Of a stretch of DNA of 64,000 bases, positions 11,130 to 23,951 are shown in pieces. Origin of the DNA: Flaveria trinervia (Eukaryota; Streptophyta; Magnoliopsida; Asterales; Asteraceae); contig CM046452.1 of NCBI GenBank assembly GCA_025506515.1, forward strand, positions 105,448,551 through 105,512,550. Direction: 5' to 3'. The notes under the pieces are model-generated. The model did not search any database. It was given only the letters and a program-made list of their open reading frames with translations, and was not told where the DNA came from. The translations under genes were made by a program, and so were the position numbers. The stretch's first letter is position 1, and each line of letters opens with the position of its first letter.

Positions 11130-12317
11130 ACATTATGTTTCCTTGAAACTATAGCCACAAGAAACACATGAATTAAGAAATTACAGATTTCCAGCCTATT
11201 TATGTATTAACTATGTGTAATTAATATGTAAACGGTTAAAGTTTACAAGAAATAACAAGCATGGTCATATGTGTTCTTGCAAGCTTTCAATCCAAATGTA
11301 CGAAACCGAGCAAATCCACAGTCGATCTCCTTCCTTTTCTGTAAACTTATAGCCAACGATTAAAACATGTGGATATTAGAGAAACTATTTAGCCTAAGGG
11401 TATTGAGATATACCATATCTTGTGATAGGGTATTCGGCAAGTTGTAATATAAGCCAACACCAATATGATGTGCACCTTTCTTTGTGACTAATTTGGGTTT
11501 AATTCAGGTTATTGAAACCCAATTTGAAATCCAACCAGGCCCAACTTGTAACTTTGTAGCTTCACACAAGTCCAATCATACAACATTTCCCACTTAGAGA
11601 TGCACTACCATGACAAACTTTTCTCAAATGACACATTGAATATTTGCATAACAACTTTTAGCTTTTATTTAAAGGTCAAATGCCTGGAAATCATAAACCT
11701 CACTAAATTTACATGCAAGTCCATAGTCTTGCATCAGCAAGTCCCTAAACATGTCAAAAAAAGAAAAAAGTCTTTATATATAAAGTTTAGGGACTCAATC
11801 ATATTGATAGGAAGAGCCTATTTGTTCAGTTTTTATAAAATAGAGTCTCACGGATGCAATAAAAGAGTTTGTGTTTGTTAGAAAACTTAGTCCAAAAGAA
11901 CTTTTTAGCTGTTTAATTTAGGGTTCAAAAACACACACACAAAAAAAGGAAAAAAAAAAACAAGTTTAACATCACCTGACAAAAATCCGAGCCCAAGTGT
12001 TGCATACCTCGCTACTCCACTCAAGTGTAATACCGCATTAGTGGACCCACCTAAACCCAAGTAATTATGGTTTGAAGTCCATTTTCGATGGATTTAGAAT
12101 ATACTTTTGCGTTAAGCGCCTTTCATCCGGCTTCAATGGATTTTCAGCTGATGTTGATGAAGCTTTCGAAAATACAGAAAGAAAATCAGTTAATAAATGG
12201 ATTGAAAGAGTGTACAATCACAAAGTAGAAAACATTTAACCTGTAAGGAAGAGACACTCCCACAAGCATTGTTGTAAAACAATTTCCACAACAATAATTC
12301 AAATCTTCAGAACTCTA
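11130..12317. repeat. Repeated block, copy C
   Basis: Matches copy B over the 3313-3430, 3950-4400 and 4480-4800 modules in the same order. The match stops abruptly after 'CTTCAGAACTCT' near 12317, where copy B goes on and this copy joins unrelated sequence. The minus-strand module SKASSTSAENPLKPDERRLT is open here down to a TAA at 12065-12067, unlike in copies A and B. The DSKETVDLL-like module near 11300-11340 has an insertion that breaks its frame. Confidence 0.55.
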
Positions 12318-12570
12318 AAAGTTTGAAAGTCGTTGTGGTGTTAGGTCGTCCATGATAGGCATTCAAGCCGATTAGAAGAAGACGTAGGCCTAGGGTTTAG
12401 TCTCCATAAGCCCCAAACGAAAATGCCAGCGATCCGCAATTACACACCGTTAGAACGTGGAGAAGAAGAGAAGAAATGATGGTTGTTTACTCACACTGAA
12501 TCACAATGTTAACGAGTAGTATCGCCATAACCGTCTCTCTCGCTAGTGAGTTTTCTTCTTCTTCTTCTTG

Positions 12571-12601
<31 letters not shown>

Positions 12602-13366
12602 GGGGCTCACTCTGTATTTTACGGTAAAACAATATGTATGGAAAAGACTCCGCTCGTTGTCGTTGTGGTTCTCGAGTGGCGGATCTCGGAGGATTTTGTG
12701 CAACGGCTATCTTGCTTTATTTATGGTCAAATATTTTCTCAGATTGTTTCAGATTTTACGAATCGTAACAAACACCCTGGAAAATAATAATGCCTAATTA
12801 ATTTAATATTTAAATCTACAAACCTGTTAATAATTAATTAACTGATCTGTTTTTCACGCCATGTAGCAGGGATTTTGTTGTTTTCTACTTTTCTCTTGCT
12901 CTATGTGCTATGGTCGTTGCTGTCTTGCCTTATATAAAATCAGAATAACGAATGCCAATTGTTTCAGATAATGCCAATACCGGCAAAAATGTTTTCCCTA
13001 ATAGACAATTTGGTTTGACATGGTACTGTGACAAGAACCGGCTTAACTACATTCATTTTAGTCCGTGATGCTAAAAAAATACTCAATTTTGAATGCAAAT
13101 CCATTTTCAAATAAAATTACATTAGATCGTCAACAAAAAACCACACATAATGTTTTCTAAAAAAATTTACGATTAAAAAGAACATAAATAGATTTTGAAA
13201 CAATTATAAAGCTTAAATTATACAAGGCATGAGAAATGAAAATTAAAATTATTAAAAAAAGAAAAAAAAACGATGCCAAATTCAAGTTTTGTAACAAACT
13301 ACAAATAACACCAACAAGCTCCCCAATAAGCTAATAAAAGAATAAGAACTTATACAAGGGAGGTCA
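12318..13366. other. Intergenic; contains a (GT)n-G21 tract
   Basis: A moderately GC-rich stretch (12340-12480) resembles a plant gene's 5' region read on the minus strand (it contains CTAAACCCTAG), but the only ATG frame after it has 15 codons. The rest is AT-rich with no coding signal. Confidence 0.4.
12568..12605. repeat. (GT)n microsatellite running into a 21-G homopolymer
   Basis: GT repeats (about 12571-12584) pass directly into 21 consecutive G (12585-12605). The apparent glycine- or proline-rich translations across it are artefacts. Such a G tract can form a quadruplex and its length is often misassembled. Confidence 0.95.
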
Positions 13367-13540
13367 AGGGTGTTCGTATAGTGGCTCCGTGATGGATTAG
13401 GTGGTAGTGGTGCGTAGTGTGAAACACCGCCTTTGGGGCGTGAGAGGGGATTGTGAAGTGGTCATGAGTGTTTCCCCTTTGCCTCTTTGAACCATTTAAG
13501 TGTAACACATGACATTTTGATGCCCACTATAACGAGATCA
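13366..13540. mobile_element. Possible MITE
   Basis: The ends form an imperfect inverted repeat (GTTCGTATAGTGGC near 13372 and GCCCACTATAACGAG near 13523). The interior is GC-rich and G-heavy compared with its flanks. I could not fix a target duplication. Confidence 0.35.
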
Positions 13541-14013
13541 TTGCATTCAGCCTACAAAACCCATTGATGTCACCCATGTCCGACCTCCCACCCTCAATTT
13601 CTCTCCGTCCCCCTTTTACATATGACCCCTCGATTATACTCAATAAACCTGGAATTCTAGCTCACACACAAATCTCATGAAGATAAATTTCTATACGTAT
13701 TTAAATTTTGTGAAGCATACAAATAAACCATAACTAAATAGTTCTTTTACCACCGTGCTTTCCACTTCTTCAAAAACAACAATTAACTTCAAAAACTAAA
13801 AACAAGAAATAAAGGAAAACGATTGTGTTAACTAGTTAGTGGCTTTCATATATGTACCGTTGATTGTGACTGAACTATGTACCTTTGGTGACCTAGACTT
13901 CACAAATATTATTTGTCATTAATACATGGAAATCTTACAGGTTTTTTATATTGAACAAAGAAAAATACAAACCAACATAGGAGAAATATATAACGAATAA
14001 CAATTTATTGATC
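13541..14013. other. Downstream flank of the V-ATPase gene
   Basis: AT-rich sequence that should include the 3' untranslated region of the minus-strand gene at 14014-16297. No other feature is seen. Confidence 0.4.
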
Positions 14014-16297
14014 TCACACATTAGTAGGCCACGTTGCTTGAGCAGACATTATTATCCCAACGATTACTCCAAACAGCCCAAGTGCACTTCCGAATATTTC
14101 TATTACGAGGATTTTTACAAAGAGTGACGAGTTTTGAGCATCTGATAATGCACAACTGCTTCCAATAATACCAACACATAATCTGAAGTTACACCAAACA
14201 AAACAGTAAATTAAAGTAAAAATTAAGTACGTTGAAGCCTGCACAACATGAAGCCTAAATGAATCAACCTGCTTGTTAGCTACTCTCCTTAAAAGCTCGA
14301 ATAAATCAGGACTAATCCTAAATTGAATCTCATTTAATTTACCCCGTTGGTCTGTTATAAAAAATATATAACCTGAATTGATCCAGTCATAAGAAATTGT
14401 GTACCACCTTCGATATAAAAACATGTTATAAAATATCATTTAAATGTTTTTGGCTAGAGGTGGTGAAATGGGCTGGTTGAGTAATGGTTTAAAATGGTTT
14501 CGTGATAAATTGGATAACTATATAACACGTGTCAGATATGTCAAGTCATCTGCATGTTTTCATCCACCTTTTTTAGAAAATTGTAGATAACTAATGTATC
14601 ATAAATTACTACAAATACTATATTAGTAAACTAATAACTAAACTTATTAAAGTAAAGCAGTTTAAGAGGTTCATTATTAACCCGATCCATTTTTAACGAT
14701 GTACTACGACATATTCATGTGACTATTAGAGGTGAGTTATAACCCATATCAACCCATTTCTAGATAAACGGGTTAAGACTGCTACCTCGCATGTCTCGTG
14801 AGTTCTGACACGGCCTTTTGTTACTATATAAAGATAAATAAGTGAAATAACATACCCACAAACAAGGTTTGCAAATCCCACAATTATGCCGGAGGCAAAT
14901 ATTGCATATCCTGCTCTGAGCGATTCTGGTGCATATGTCTGTGATGCTGGCACACTCTCCAGCTTTGTTTGAAGAATAATTGCAACAATTACTCCATATA
15001 TAGCAACAGCCTCACAGAAAATTACACTGTAATGTACAACATATAAAACTTATTGAACTAGGAATGTATTAGAATGCATAATCACCGTTGGCTCGCTGTT
15101 ATGACTAAGTCAAAGCTCAAACGATCATGTTGCATGCTTGGAGGACTCTAGACTCTCCTAACATTTAAGGTTTCAGAAATATTAATCTTATAAAATTAAC
15201 TCCACACAAAACCTAATTTGTTTCAAAGTCCAACCATCAAGTAAATGATAGTTAGGGAATAGAAATATATGCATACTGACACAAAATACATCCTAATAAA
15301 TAAATGCGTAACTAAAATTGGATCCTAGTTAATAAAGGCTTAACAATAGCTGCTATGTTATTGGGTAGACCAACAAAGAACACATTATAATGGCTTTGGT
15401 CAGTTAAGGAAATGGGCATAACTTTATGTATTAACTATTATCATTTGTCTTGGGACTTTTCAAGTAGAAATAGAGTGCAAAGTTTCTTTCATAGATTAAT
15501 CAAGGTATAAATAGTCCATCCTGGTGACAAAACAAACAAACAAAAAAATAACAGATTCAACAAAGGACTTGAAATGAAGATATACTTTATAAAAGCACCT
15601 AAAGTTTTCATTAGGTCAACTATCCTCCCAGAATATGAGTTCTAAGCACTAAGCAGTAACAGTAATGACATTAGATTCTAAATCACACTAATTCGTGCTC
15701 TCATAGTCTCATTCTCAGGTTGCCTCAATAATTTATGTAAATGTAGGCAAATGCACTCTATGTAGCACCCTTTTTTGAAGAAATAACAGTGATATCTAAG
15801 TTTGTGATTAGGGCTATAAGCTACATCAACGCTTCCATGAAACTATACCTAATTTCTTAGCAACTTTTAACTTTTGTGATTAGGGCTACGGTTTCACACT
15901 AAAGTATACAGTAAAACACCTTAATATGAACGCAATCATCAAATCAAGATATCATAACTTACACATAGATTTATTCAACGAAAGGGATAAAGTACCTGAT
16001 GAGGTTTTTGGAGGTAATCCGTGGGGCTTTAATAGCAGCACCGATTAAGCTACTTCCTGTGATGTAAATTCCCCTGAAACATGAGAAATAAGATCCAAAA
16101 TCATTATCAAATCAAATTGAACATCGAAACCCTAACATGACGAAGAAACAGTTAAAAGATTCGAACCAAGCAGCACCGAGCACCGAAACGCCGATCGAAA
16201 TGGCGATACCGATGGCGGAAAATGTGTATGGTGAAATTTTGACTAACGCACGAGCCCATGAGCTTGATGCCCCAACCAATATTGCAGTTTTAGACAT
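14014..16297 (-). CDS. VHA-c'': V-type proton ATPase proteolipid subunit c''
   Basis: This is the membrane rotor (V0) proteolipid of the vacuolar H+-ATPase, which carries protons through the ring driven by ATP hydrolysis in V1. Four exons on the minus strand are 16297-16167, 16073-15996, 15026-14856 and 14182-14014, all with GT-AG borders; the joined frame is 182 aa, close to the roughly 180 aa usual for plant c''. The start is [14 protein letters not shown], followed by the family's [20 protein letters not shown]. Helix residues include [11 protein letters not shown], whose Glu75 matches the essential proton-binding Glu of yeast Vma16p, and [14 protein letters not shown] with Glu155. The [18 protein letters not shown] loop reads [12 protein letters not shown] here. 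The protein ends [10 protein letters not shown]. No lesion is seen, and the gene looks functional. Confidence 0.96.
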
Positions 16298-16727
16298 CTT
16301 CAGATTCAGAAGACGATATTTCTGATGAGAGATCAAACACGCACACACGAAGGAATTATCGGGTTAATTAGTTATGAATCACGTATTTGCGGGGTAACGT
16401 CTCGGGTCGGGTCAGTTCGCAAACCTGTAATGTTTGGGCTTTGTTTTAAAAGTTATGGTTTTGGGCTTGAAGATAAACCCATTAACTTTTGGTGATCATC
16501 AATTCTCAAATATGAGATGTGTAATAACTTCACTTGCATATTAACAGAATAACAGGTCGAGTTTGGATTATTTCAACTGCAATCGAGTAGTATGATTACT
16601 GAAATGTGACAATTTTTATATCATTGTGTGATTTTTCTCTTGGTTGTTGGTATGTTTTTTGTTAATTAAATATCAAATATTTTACCCAAATTCAAAGTGT
16701 AAAAATATTTCATTTCAATTTTGTTTA
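16298..16727. promoter_or_regulatory. Upstream region of the V-ATPase c'' gene
   Basis: This holds the 5' untranslated region and promoter for the minus-strand gene. A CGGGTCGGGTC stretch sits near 16400. I cannot identify a confident TATA box. Confidence 0.35.
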
Positions 16728-16962
16728 CTAAGGTTTGACAAAAGTAATTATTTTCCTTCAAAATATTAAAAATATCATTTTACTTTCAAAAGTTTCATAA
16801 GTTGTTTCAATTTCATTCCTAAATCTTATTATTTTGGATCAAGTTGAAACAAATAATTAAACTTTTAAACTGAAATCGAAACAATTATAAAACCTATGGA
16901 GATAAATTGATATTTATAATTTTTTAAAGAAAAATGATTATTTTTATCAAACCTCGGTGTTA
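16728..16962. mobile_element. Foldback (inverted-repeat) MITE-like element
   Basis: The two halves are imperfect inverted copies over about 110 bases. The left end reads AAGGTTTGACAAAAGTAATT, and the right end read in reverse is GAGGTTTGATAAAAATAATC. There is no coding. The superfamily is unclear because no target duplication is obvious. Confidence 0.55.
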
Positions 16963-18035
16963 ACTGTTAAACGATTATTTTTAATTTTCTAATAGGACAC
17001 TTTGATGGTAAAAAGTGTAATCTTTAACTAGACAGTTGTAAATTTAAATTTTATATAGGTATGATGGTTTAACTAGTAGAGTAAATATAAAGAAGTTTGT
17101 GTGTGTGTTTTTGACATTAGAAGGTTTTTATAAGAAGAAACGAGCCTACGGCCAAAGTGAGGAAGGAAGGTCTCAATCAACTTTGGTAAACAACTGAAAA
17201 AAGTAACTTTTTGAAATAATATATTATAGATTTGTGTAATTGCTTAGTAAGTCTTTGAAAATGCATGTAACTATTTTGACTAATTTTGACCTGTCTCTTT
17301 ATCCAACACATTATTTAAAGCTCCTACCACAAAACTTTAAGATCTAACACACACCTAAACAATAGAATTTTCTTAAGAAGTATAACAAGAATATTCGAAC
17401 TTAATTATATATTCATATGTGATCATGATGATGTTTAACACGACAAAATATGCAAGTAGTAAATTTGACAAATCGACAAAATGATTCTCGATGTAGACAG
17501 GTGAACCATTAGAAAGTAGAAACACGTCTCGACACTCACCTTTTTTTGTCATGTAATTATTAAATTGTTTGAATAAGCAACTACACAAATGAAGTTTGCA
17601 CGATTCGTGAATGTGGACTCACCAAAGGTCAAAACGATGATTTTGGCCACGAAACTAACTATGGGATTCGTGGAGGAAGCTCCACCATTGAATGGAAAAG
17701 GATCACCATCACGGGCATCTCAACGTCCACCCAAACTTCATGTGAAACTTTACAAACAATTCTTGATTTTCAAAAAAGAAAACTTTATTAGAAAATACAA
17801 TTTTTCGTCTCGTTGATAACTTTTTCAGATCGAAATTCATACATCTCATTTTTTAACTCTGATGCCTAGAATACTTACAGACTAATTTTGCTTTGAACGA
17901 GTAGAACCTCAACATTTGGTTGTGGGACTCTCATCTTAATGCTAGGTCTCAACCCCACCCAATCTTCTTACATATATACGCATAATATTTTTTAGGTTTA
18001 TGAAGAATTTAGAGCTTGTGAGGCGCTTTTCAGTT
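16963..18035. other. Intergenic, AT-rich; nothing recognised
   Basis: Open stretches on both strands are short and compositionally random. There is no domain or repeat signal that I can support. Confidence 0.5.
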
Positions 18036-18228
18036 TGAAAATGATTTTATAGTGGTTTATGAAAGGTATGTTATCTTAACAAACGGACTTTAACTTTTCT
18101 AACACTAACTTGGTCTCTAGACATGACATGTTTTCCAACTCACAATGTTGCAACATATATAATTAAAAAAGTCAGTGTTCGTTGGTTGAGATAGTAAACT
18201 CTTTATGAACCACTACAAAGCCATTTAC
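18036..18228. mobile_element. Small foldback MITE-like element
   Basis: The ends are inverted copies: AAAATGATTTTATAGTGG at about 18038-18055 and, reversed, TAAATGGCTTTGTAGTGG at about 18209-18226. The similarity continues about 25 bases inward. Confidence 0.5.
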
Positions 18229-21200
18229 AGAGTAAAAACACAACACGAACTTCTAACTGTCTATAAATTTTAAAAAATTCTACATATATATGAAATGAAT
18301 CATGTGATTAGTTATATTAGTTAAATGAATTTTGTTTAGATACTACTTTTATAAAAAGAAGCAAAAAGAAAATCATTTTTTTCCTTATGTTACTTCGTCT
18401 CTAAAAGGACGGATATTGTGGAACAAGCTAGCTTGTAGTTAGATGCACAAGAGTAACAATTACATTTTTATATCGAATAGTGAGTTTATTTTATACAATA
18501 TATGAATAAAATACATAGATAGGCTCGTAAGTGGTATGGGTTAATACGAAACTAATACATTTGATAGAGGTTATTACCATAAAATTTGAGATATTGAGTT
18601 TGAATCCAATTAGTTTGGACTGTTTTAAAAATAAGAATAAGCTGGATTTGTTGTTAACATAAATACAAAGATGAGTTGTTTGTTTGGGGATTCGTTGACT
18701 CTCAACCCAATATTTTTTGAACTTTATTGTTTTATTTTTGGTTATTCGGATGTAGTATTACGGTAGTTTGACCTAAAATATATGGTTGGTTATCAAAATT
18801 TTTGTTAGTGCCCTCCAGATGAAATTTCATTCCGCAAAGTATTGTTACATTGCTTGTATTTAACTTCTGTGTTTTGGTCATGTTGCGGGGTGTGACGTTA
18901 AACACGTTGCAAAAATAAAAGTAAGAAAAAGGAGATATGAATAAACAAATAAAAAAATTTAAAGAAACAAAACAATTAAATTAAAGAATCGAAATAAAAA
19001 AGGTTATTAATAAAAGCAAAATTCAAAAGTTAAATAAGAGTTTAAATAGAGTGTATAATTCATTGATTATCTAAAGTATATTAGTTAGAGCTTTTTATGT
19101 ATATAATATTTATTGTACTTGAGTGACTTCAATTGAGAACAAAATATTTGTAAAGAAAAAAAAGCGTTTCTAGTATTATAATTTTTAAAGTGTACCAACA
19201 TTTTTCAAAAAACCATCTATAGTCACATATTTTTAGTTTTTTTCTTTTATTTATACTATATATAAAGCATATGAAAAGAGTATTTCAAGATATCATAAAA
19301 TTAAGAACACTTACTACATTCAATGCATAAGATACAATTATTTTTAAAGTAAAATAATATTTATAACATTATTTATAAATTACCCATTATGATTAGTTAC
19401 ATGATAATTTTACACTTACTAACACTTGTATAAAATTTTATATCATCCACCCATAAACAAAAAAAACAATATGTCCTAAAATTCCAGCTATATCATTTAA
19501 TCCATCAAATTTAAACATTTTGAGATTACAACTTAACATGTGTTTTTTAAATGTTTTTGTATAAACTTTTTACTGAACAGATCTGTATTTCATAATATAC
19601 AATAAGTTAATGTATATATATACAAGTAGTTATGCATAATCTATTTATTTGGTGTTTTAAATTTTAGTTTAAAAAACATAATAGACTTTTGTAAAGCTAC
19701 TAAAAAATAATAGAATTATTATATGTGCGTGCCGAATGTAAAATGACACATCGCCGTATTACGCGGGCACCCTCAGGTATTTTTAAAGTGTATGAAAATT
19801 ATGAGGGGAATTTTGATATTTTATCTTACACCTACATGTGTTTTGAACTTAATTTTATTTGATAAAAAACATAAAATATTGTTTTCACAATATTAGATTC
19901 CACTTTAGAAATTCGTATTAGAATTTATTTTCTTTATGAAAGTGATGTTTACAATTCTATGTTTTACTGTCACGCACAAAATCCATGAAATATACATCGT
20001 AAATAACGTATCTGCTATTAATGTTACAAATGAATTTATTTAAACTACCATCAACTTTACAAACAAACTTAATAAGTAAAATGACAAACTGACACATTTT
20101 CATATCACTCCAAGTCGTGTAATAAGACTCAAAAAATTACATCACAAAGTGACAAAATTAGACCTTAATATTAGTTAATAAAATCATAGTTGCCTACCTA
20201 TTATGGTCTCGCTTTTAACATCGCCACCCATATTCGATTTAGTTCCACCATGATACCCTCTATCAAGGAAACACACATTAGAATGCCTTAAATTCGATAA
20301 AAACAACACTAGAAACATCAAAGTACATGAATCTTATCATTTAGTCAATTATTATGGTCACAAGAACTGTCATCAATGATTATTATTGTTATGGAGTTAT
20401 GTTGTAAATCAATTAGCTTTATCAGTCCATTTGTTTATAATATTTATTTGATCATAAAATTACTTGTTGTTTTTATTTTAAAATCCTTATACACCATTTA
20501 GGTTTTGATTTTCATCATGAAGTTGTTTATTTATGTTTTGGCTTCTTTGTTGAGATTATTTTGTATTTGAAAATTATATTTTAAAGCTCTTTTTGTACTG
20601 AATTCATATGTACAGATGCACATACACGTGTATTTATTTCTTGTGTATTTCACATAAATATGTAACAAACATCACAGATTTATCATAATATCCTTACAAA
20701 TTTAAAAAAAATATTGAAATTAGAAAGAAAATACAAAGGGCTAAAAATGAATTTTTTTTAATGAGATTCTTATGGTTTTTTACAAATTTTTAGTTATTAA
20801 TTAAATGCATCTCTATTTACTTATCTTTATTCTATTTATTTTACGATTACTAAATTGTAAAGAGTTGTTGCATCAGATATAACTTCTCAATGCATAAAGA
20901 TTAAAGAAGCATGTGAAAAATTAATCGATGGGCTTGACGTTTCAATTTTCCCCTTGAGTTTTCTTTTGAATTTTTGAAGTTTATAGTTCACGATTCACAT
21001 TTTAAATGCAAGTCAAGCTTAACTGTTCTTCATTCATTGACCAGTAGGTATAAGTCGACCAACACATGTTTTTATGTTCTAATGAAATGCTGCAAAATTT
21101 GACCTTCAAAACACGTGGTAGGTTTTCGAGTCCGACATTCATAAATTGAGAAAAAAATATATATATATAAAGAAGAAAGTAATTAGACGAAAACATATAG

Positions 21201-22957
21201 GTCAAAAACAACCAAATAAAATTCATACTATTTTGGTCTAAAGAAGCAATATCCAAATTTGCTTTCTCGACTTGGTTCTATTTTCGACCTTGTGATTTTA
21301 TATTAAAAGGAAAACAAAATTGCATCTGCCCCTAAAAACCTCTGAAGTTTTAATGGTAAATATCACAATAAACCTAACTAAATGTACAATTCACATCTAG
21401 TGATTTGTTTGTTTAATATTATTATCATAATAATCAACTATTCAATTTTAAATGAGGCACAAGCTCAACTCGTCTTGTTTATATCCTATTCCTTGTTCAC
21501 GTTGTCAACTAAAGATATACACCATAGAACCATACACATCTCAAAAGAATATGTTAACACACACTTCTTAGTTTCTAAAGCAAAATAACACAAAAATATG
21601 AGTTATAATAGACATCGCAATAAAGGCGTGTGCTTTTTTTTGAACGATAGAATCTTGTTTTGTTAACCACATATCAAAAGCTAAAAATAGACAACAATAA
21701 TGTTAACTTTCTTGACAAAAACTAATGATTGTATCGTTTTAATTATGTGATGAGATGTTTAATCCCCAGCCCGGGTGCCCTGTCATATCATATTTGTAGT
21801 CATGAATTCATACCACAATGGTGTCAACCATTTTGATAAAACGTTGACATTTTATTTATACATTTGTTACAACATGCCAATTGTTATAAGATAAACAACA
21901 AGTTATATATTATTTTTTTAGCAAACACATTTGACGTACGCCTCTGTTTTTATAAGAGCCTAGATAGACGCTCCATTGGGACCTTAAAATACTATACGAA
22001 TATATGTAAAAACATGCTAGGTATAAGAACAATTAAAGGTTATAATTATAAAATATAGGTAAACGAATACCGAAATAAGAGTAGTAGAGGTCGATTGTTT
22101 TCGTAAACTCAGTCTATGAACCCTCGTGACATAAAGAAGAGTGTAAATCGACTCCTTTATCACTGAAATTGAACGGACAATAGAGGGCCATCACATCTTA
22201 TTCGTGCAGACGCGTATATCTTCTTAAAAAAGAATGTTCCATTGACTCTCGAACCTCTATTTTGCAAAAGATGGTCTTCTCTTCCGCCCGATCCTTCAAC
22301 GATTTCAACCAAATAAATCACCATATATATGTCCATCACTTATAGCCACATGTCTAGACCATGTAAAGTAGGCATTATACTTTGTAATATTCTTTGTTCT
22401 CATTCACATTCGTATAACTCATCCCCACGAATACGATTCCAGCTCAAAACACTTATTTCCACACACTTCAACTATCATCATGCATGATCGAACCTTCTTA
22501 TATTCGTATGACACATTCAACTTAAAATTACCGATAACCCTTAACCTAAGTGTTTAAGGTTAGATACTTAAAATAATAAAAAAACAAAAAGGTTTTAAGT
22601 TTGAGTATTTTAGAGCAAAAGATACATTGGGTCGAGACACAAAGTTCTCTCTCTCTCTTCCCATTTGTGGGTTTCCTTATTATGGGTTGAGAATGATGTC
22701 CGGAACATAAAACAATTAGGTGGTCGCGATCGAAACAGAGTCATGCATATGCCTGTAAAAAAGTATCTATTTAGAAAACTTATCCGGTGTTTAGTTTATT
22801 TTTATAGTTTGTAGGATTTGTGTTGATTTAAAACTATATAAGCTGCCTTTAATGTTTGATTAAAGTAAATCATATGATAATCATAAAAATGTTAATGATT
22901 ATAACATAACTCTTGTCATTTTATTAAACTCCTAATAACTACTAAGGTGATTACAAA
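18229..22957. other. Long AT-rich intergenic region; nothing recognised
   Basis: About 4.7 kb without a supported gene. Open stretches (for example 21002-21256, 21382-21588, 21864-22058) are short, low-complexity and have no family resemblance. Decayed transposon sequence is likely, but I cannot name a family. Confidence 0.5.
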
Positions 22958-23479
22958 TCTATAGTATTAATAAAAAATGTTTTTTTATCACTTGTCATTT
23001 TATTAAACCACATTTTTTACACTTGTCATTTTTTTAAACATACTTACTTTATTTTCCTTCAAAAAAGAAATTAAAGTAATTAAACACTCAAACAATTTTT
23101 CTATCTTCATGAATATTAATATGATCAATTGATACATTTTTCTCTTTCATCTACATTTTTTTAAATCAAACTATGTTTTAAAAATAAATTTTATTAAGAA
23201 AATTAAAATTCATATATTTTCTAAAACATTGAACCTTCTAAAACAAAATAATTTAAATAAGTTTTTTTAAAAATAATTATAAAATATATGAAACTTTCTA
23301 AAAGTAGTTTTACTAAAACAGCCAGAATAATTAGAAACTTGAGTTTTTAATAAACAAGATTTTTGTAAACAATAAATTTTGATAAGAAAATCTTAAAACA
23401 AATATTTAAAAATGAAACTATTTAGATAATAGATTTAAAATTAATATAATTGTTCTATCTCTCCAACAAAGACGTATAT

Positions 23480-23924
23480 TTTAAAACTTTTCAATTAATA
23501 ATGTTATGTCAAGTTACATCAAAATAGAAGGTAGACGAGCAACAAGCTGCGCCGCCACCCCTTTCTGAATAGCAAATCCTAATCTTCCAAAAACAAATCC
23601 TTGTCTCCCCGGGGATGAGCAATGGTTGTCTATGACCCGTTGGACCCTGGTCAAAAAGTTGATAGCTTCTGGCGCTAGGGAGCCAAATGTATCAAAGGCA
23701 AAGGGAACAAAAGCGTGCTGGTTCTCTGCGCAAGCTTTAGCATGTTTATCCACTTTCTTTGATTCTGCCTTTCTTGCTACTTGACCAGCTACAAAACCGT
23801 TTTCCCGTAAACCAACCAAAGGGGAAACCCCTGTGAGGTCCACACAAGCATGTTTGCCCCCAGCCCAGCCAAAGACGAGCAGATCCGCTGGTCGCAAAGT
23901 AAACCTCCCCTCCAGACGAGCAGC
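23480..23924 (-). mobile_element. 5'-truncated retroposed (LINE-like) fragment inside the Helitron
   Basis: The segment is flanked by the exact 13-bp direct repeat CAAAGACGTATAT (23467-23479 and 23925-23937). Its minus-strand 3' end is A-rich (AAAAGTTTTAAA). A long target duplication of this kind, 5' truncation and an A-rich 3' end are hallmarks of LINE-type target-primed insertion. The interior is far richer in GC than the surrounding Helitron, supporting a separate origin. Confidence 0.65.
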
Positions 23925-23951
23925 CAAAGACGTATATATAATTTTATACAT
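23514..23951 (-). pseudogene. C-terminal fragment of a transposon-encoded protein
   Basis: The open frame reads LRPADLLVFGW...KHACVDLTGVSPLVGL...FVPFAFDTFGSLAPEAINFL...GFAIQKGVAAQLVARLP and then stop. The first eight residues (MYKIIYTS) come from the insertion flank, so the ATG is not original. An 'RP-D...vDvTg' core followed by 'FVPfafdtfG' resembles C-terminal regions I know from reverse-transcriptase-bearing mobile elements, and may be a PD-(D/E)XK-like nuclease fold. That fold is inference. About 139 codons are intact, without a stop or frameshift, but the reverse transcriptase itself is missing. Confidence 0.5.

Noticed and set aside
12341..12480. First exon of a minus-strand gene (5' region containing CTAAACCCTAG)
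   Set aside because: The only ATG frame has 15 codons and ends without a usable donor; kept only as a note in the spacer entry.
12506..12797. Overlapping open frames with Gly-rich or Pro-rich stretches on both strands
   Set aside because: They arise from the GT microsatellite and the 21-G run; there is no codon bias or domain.
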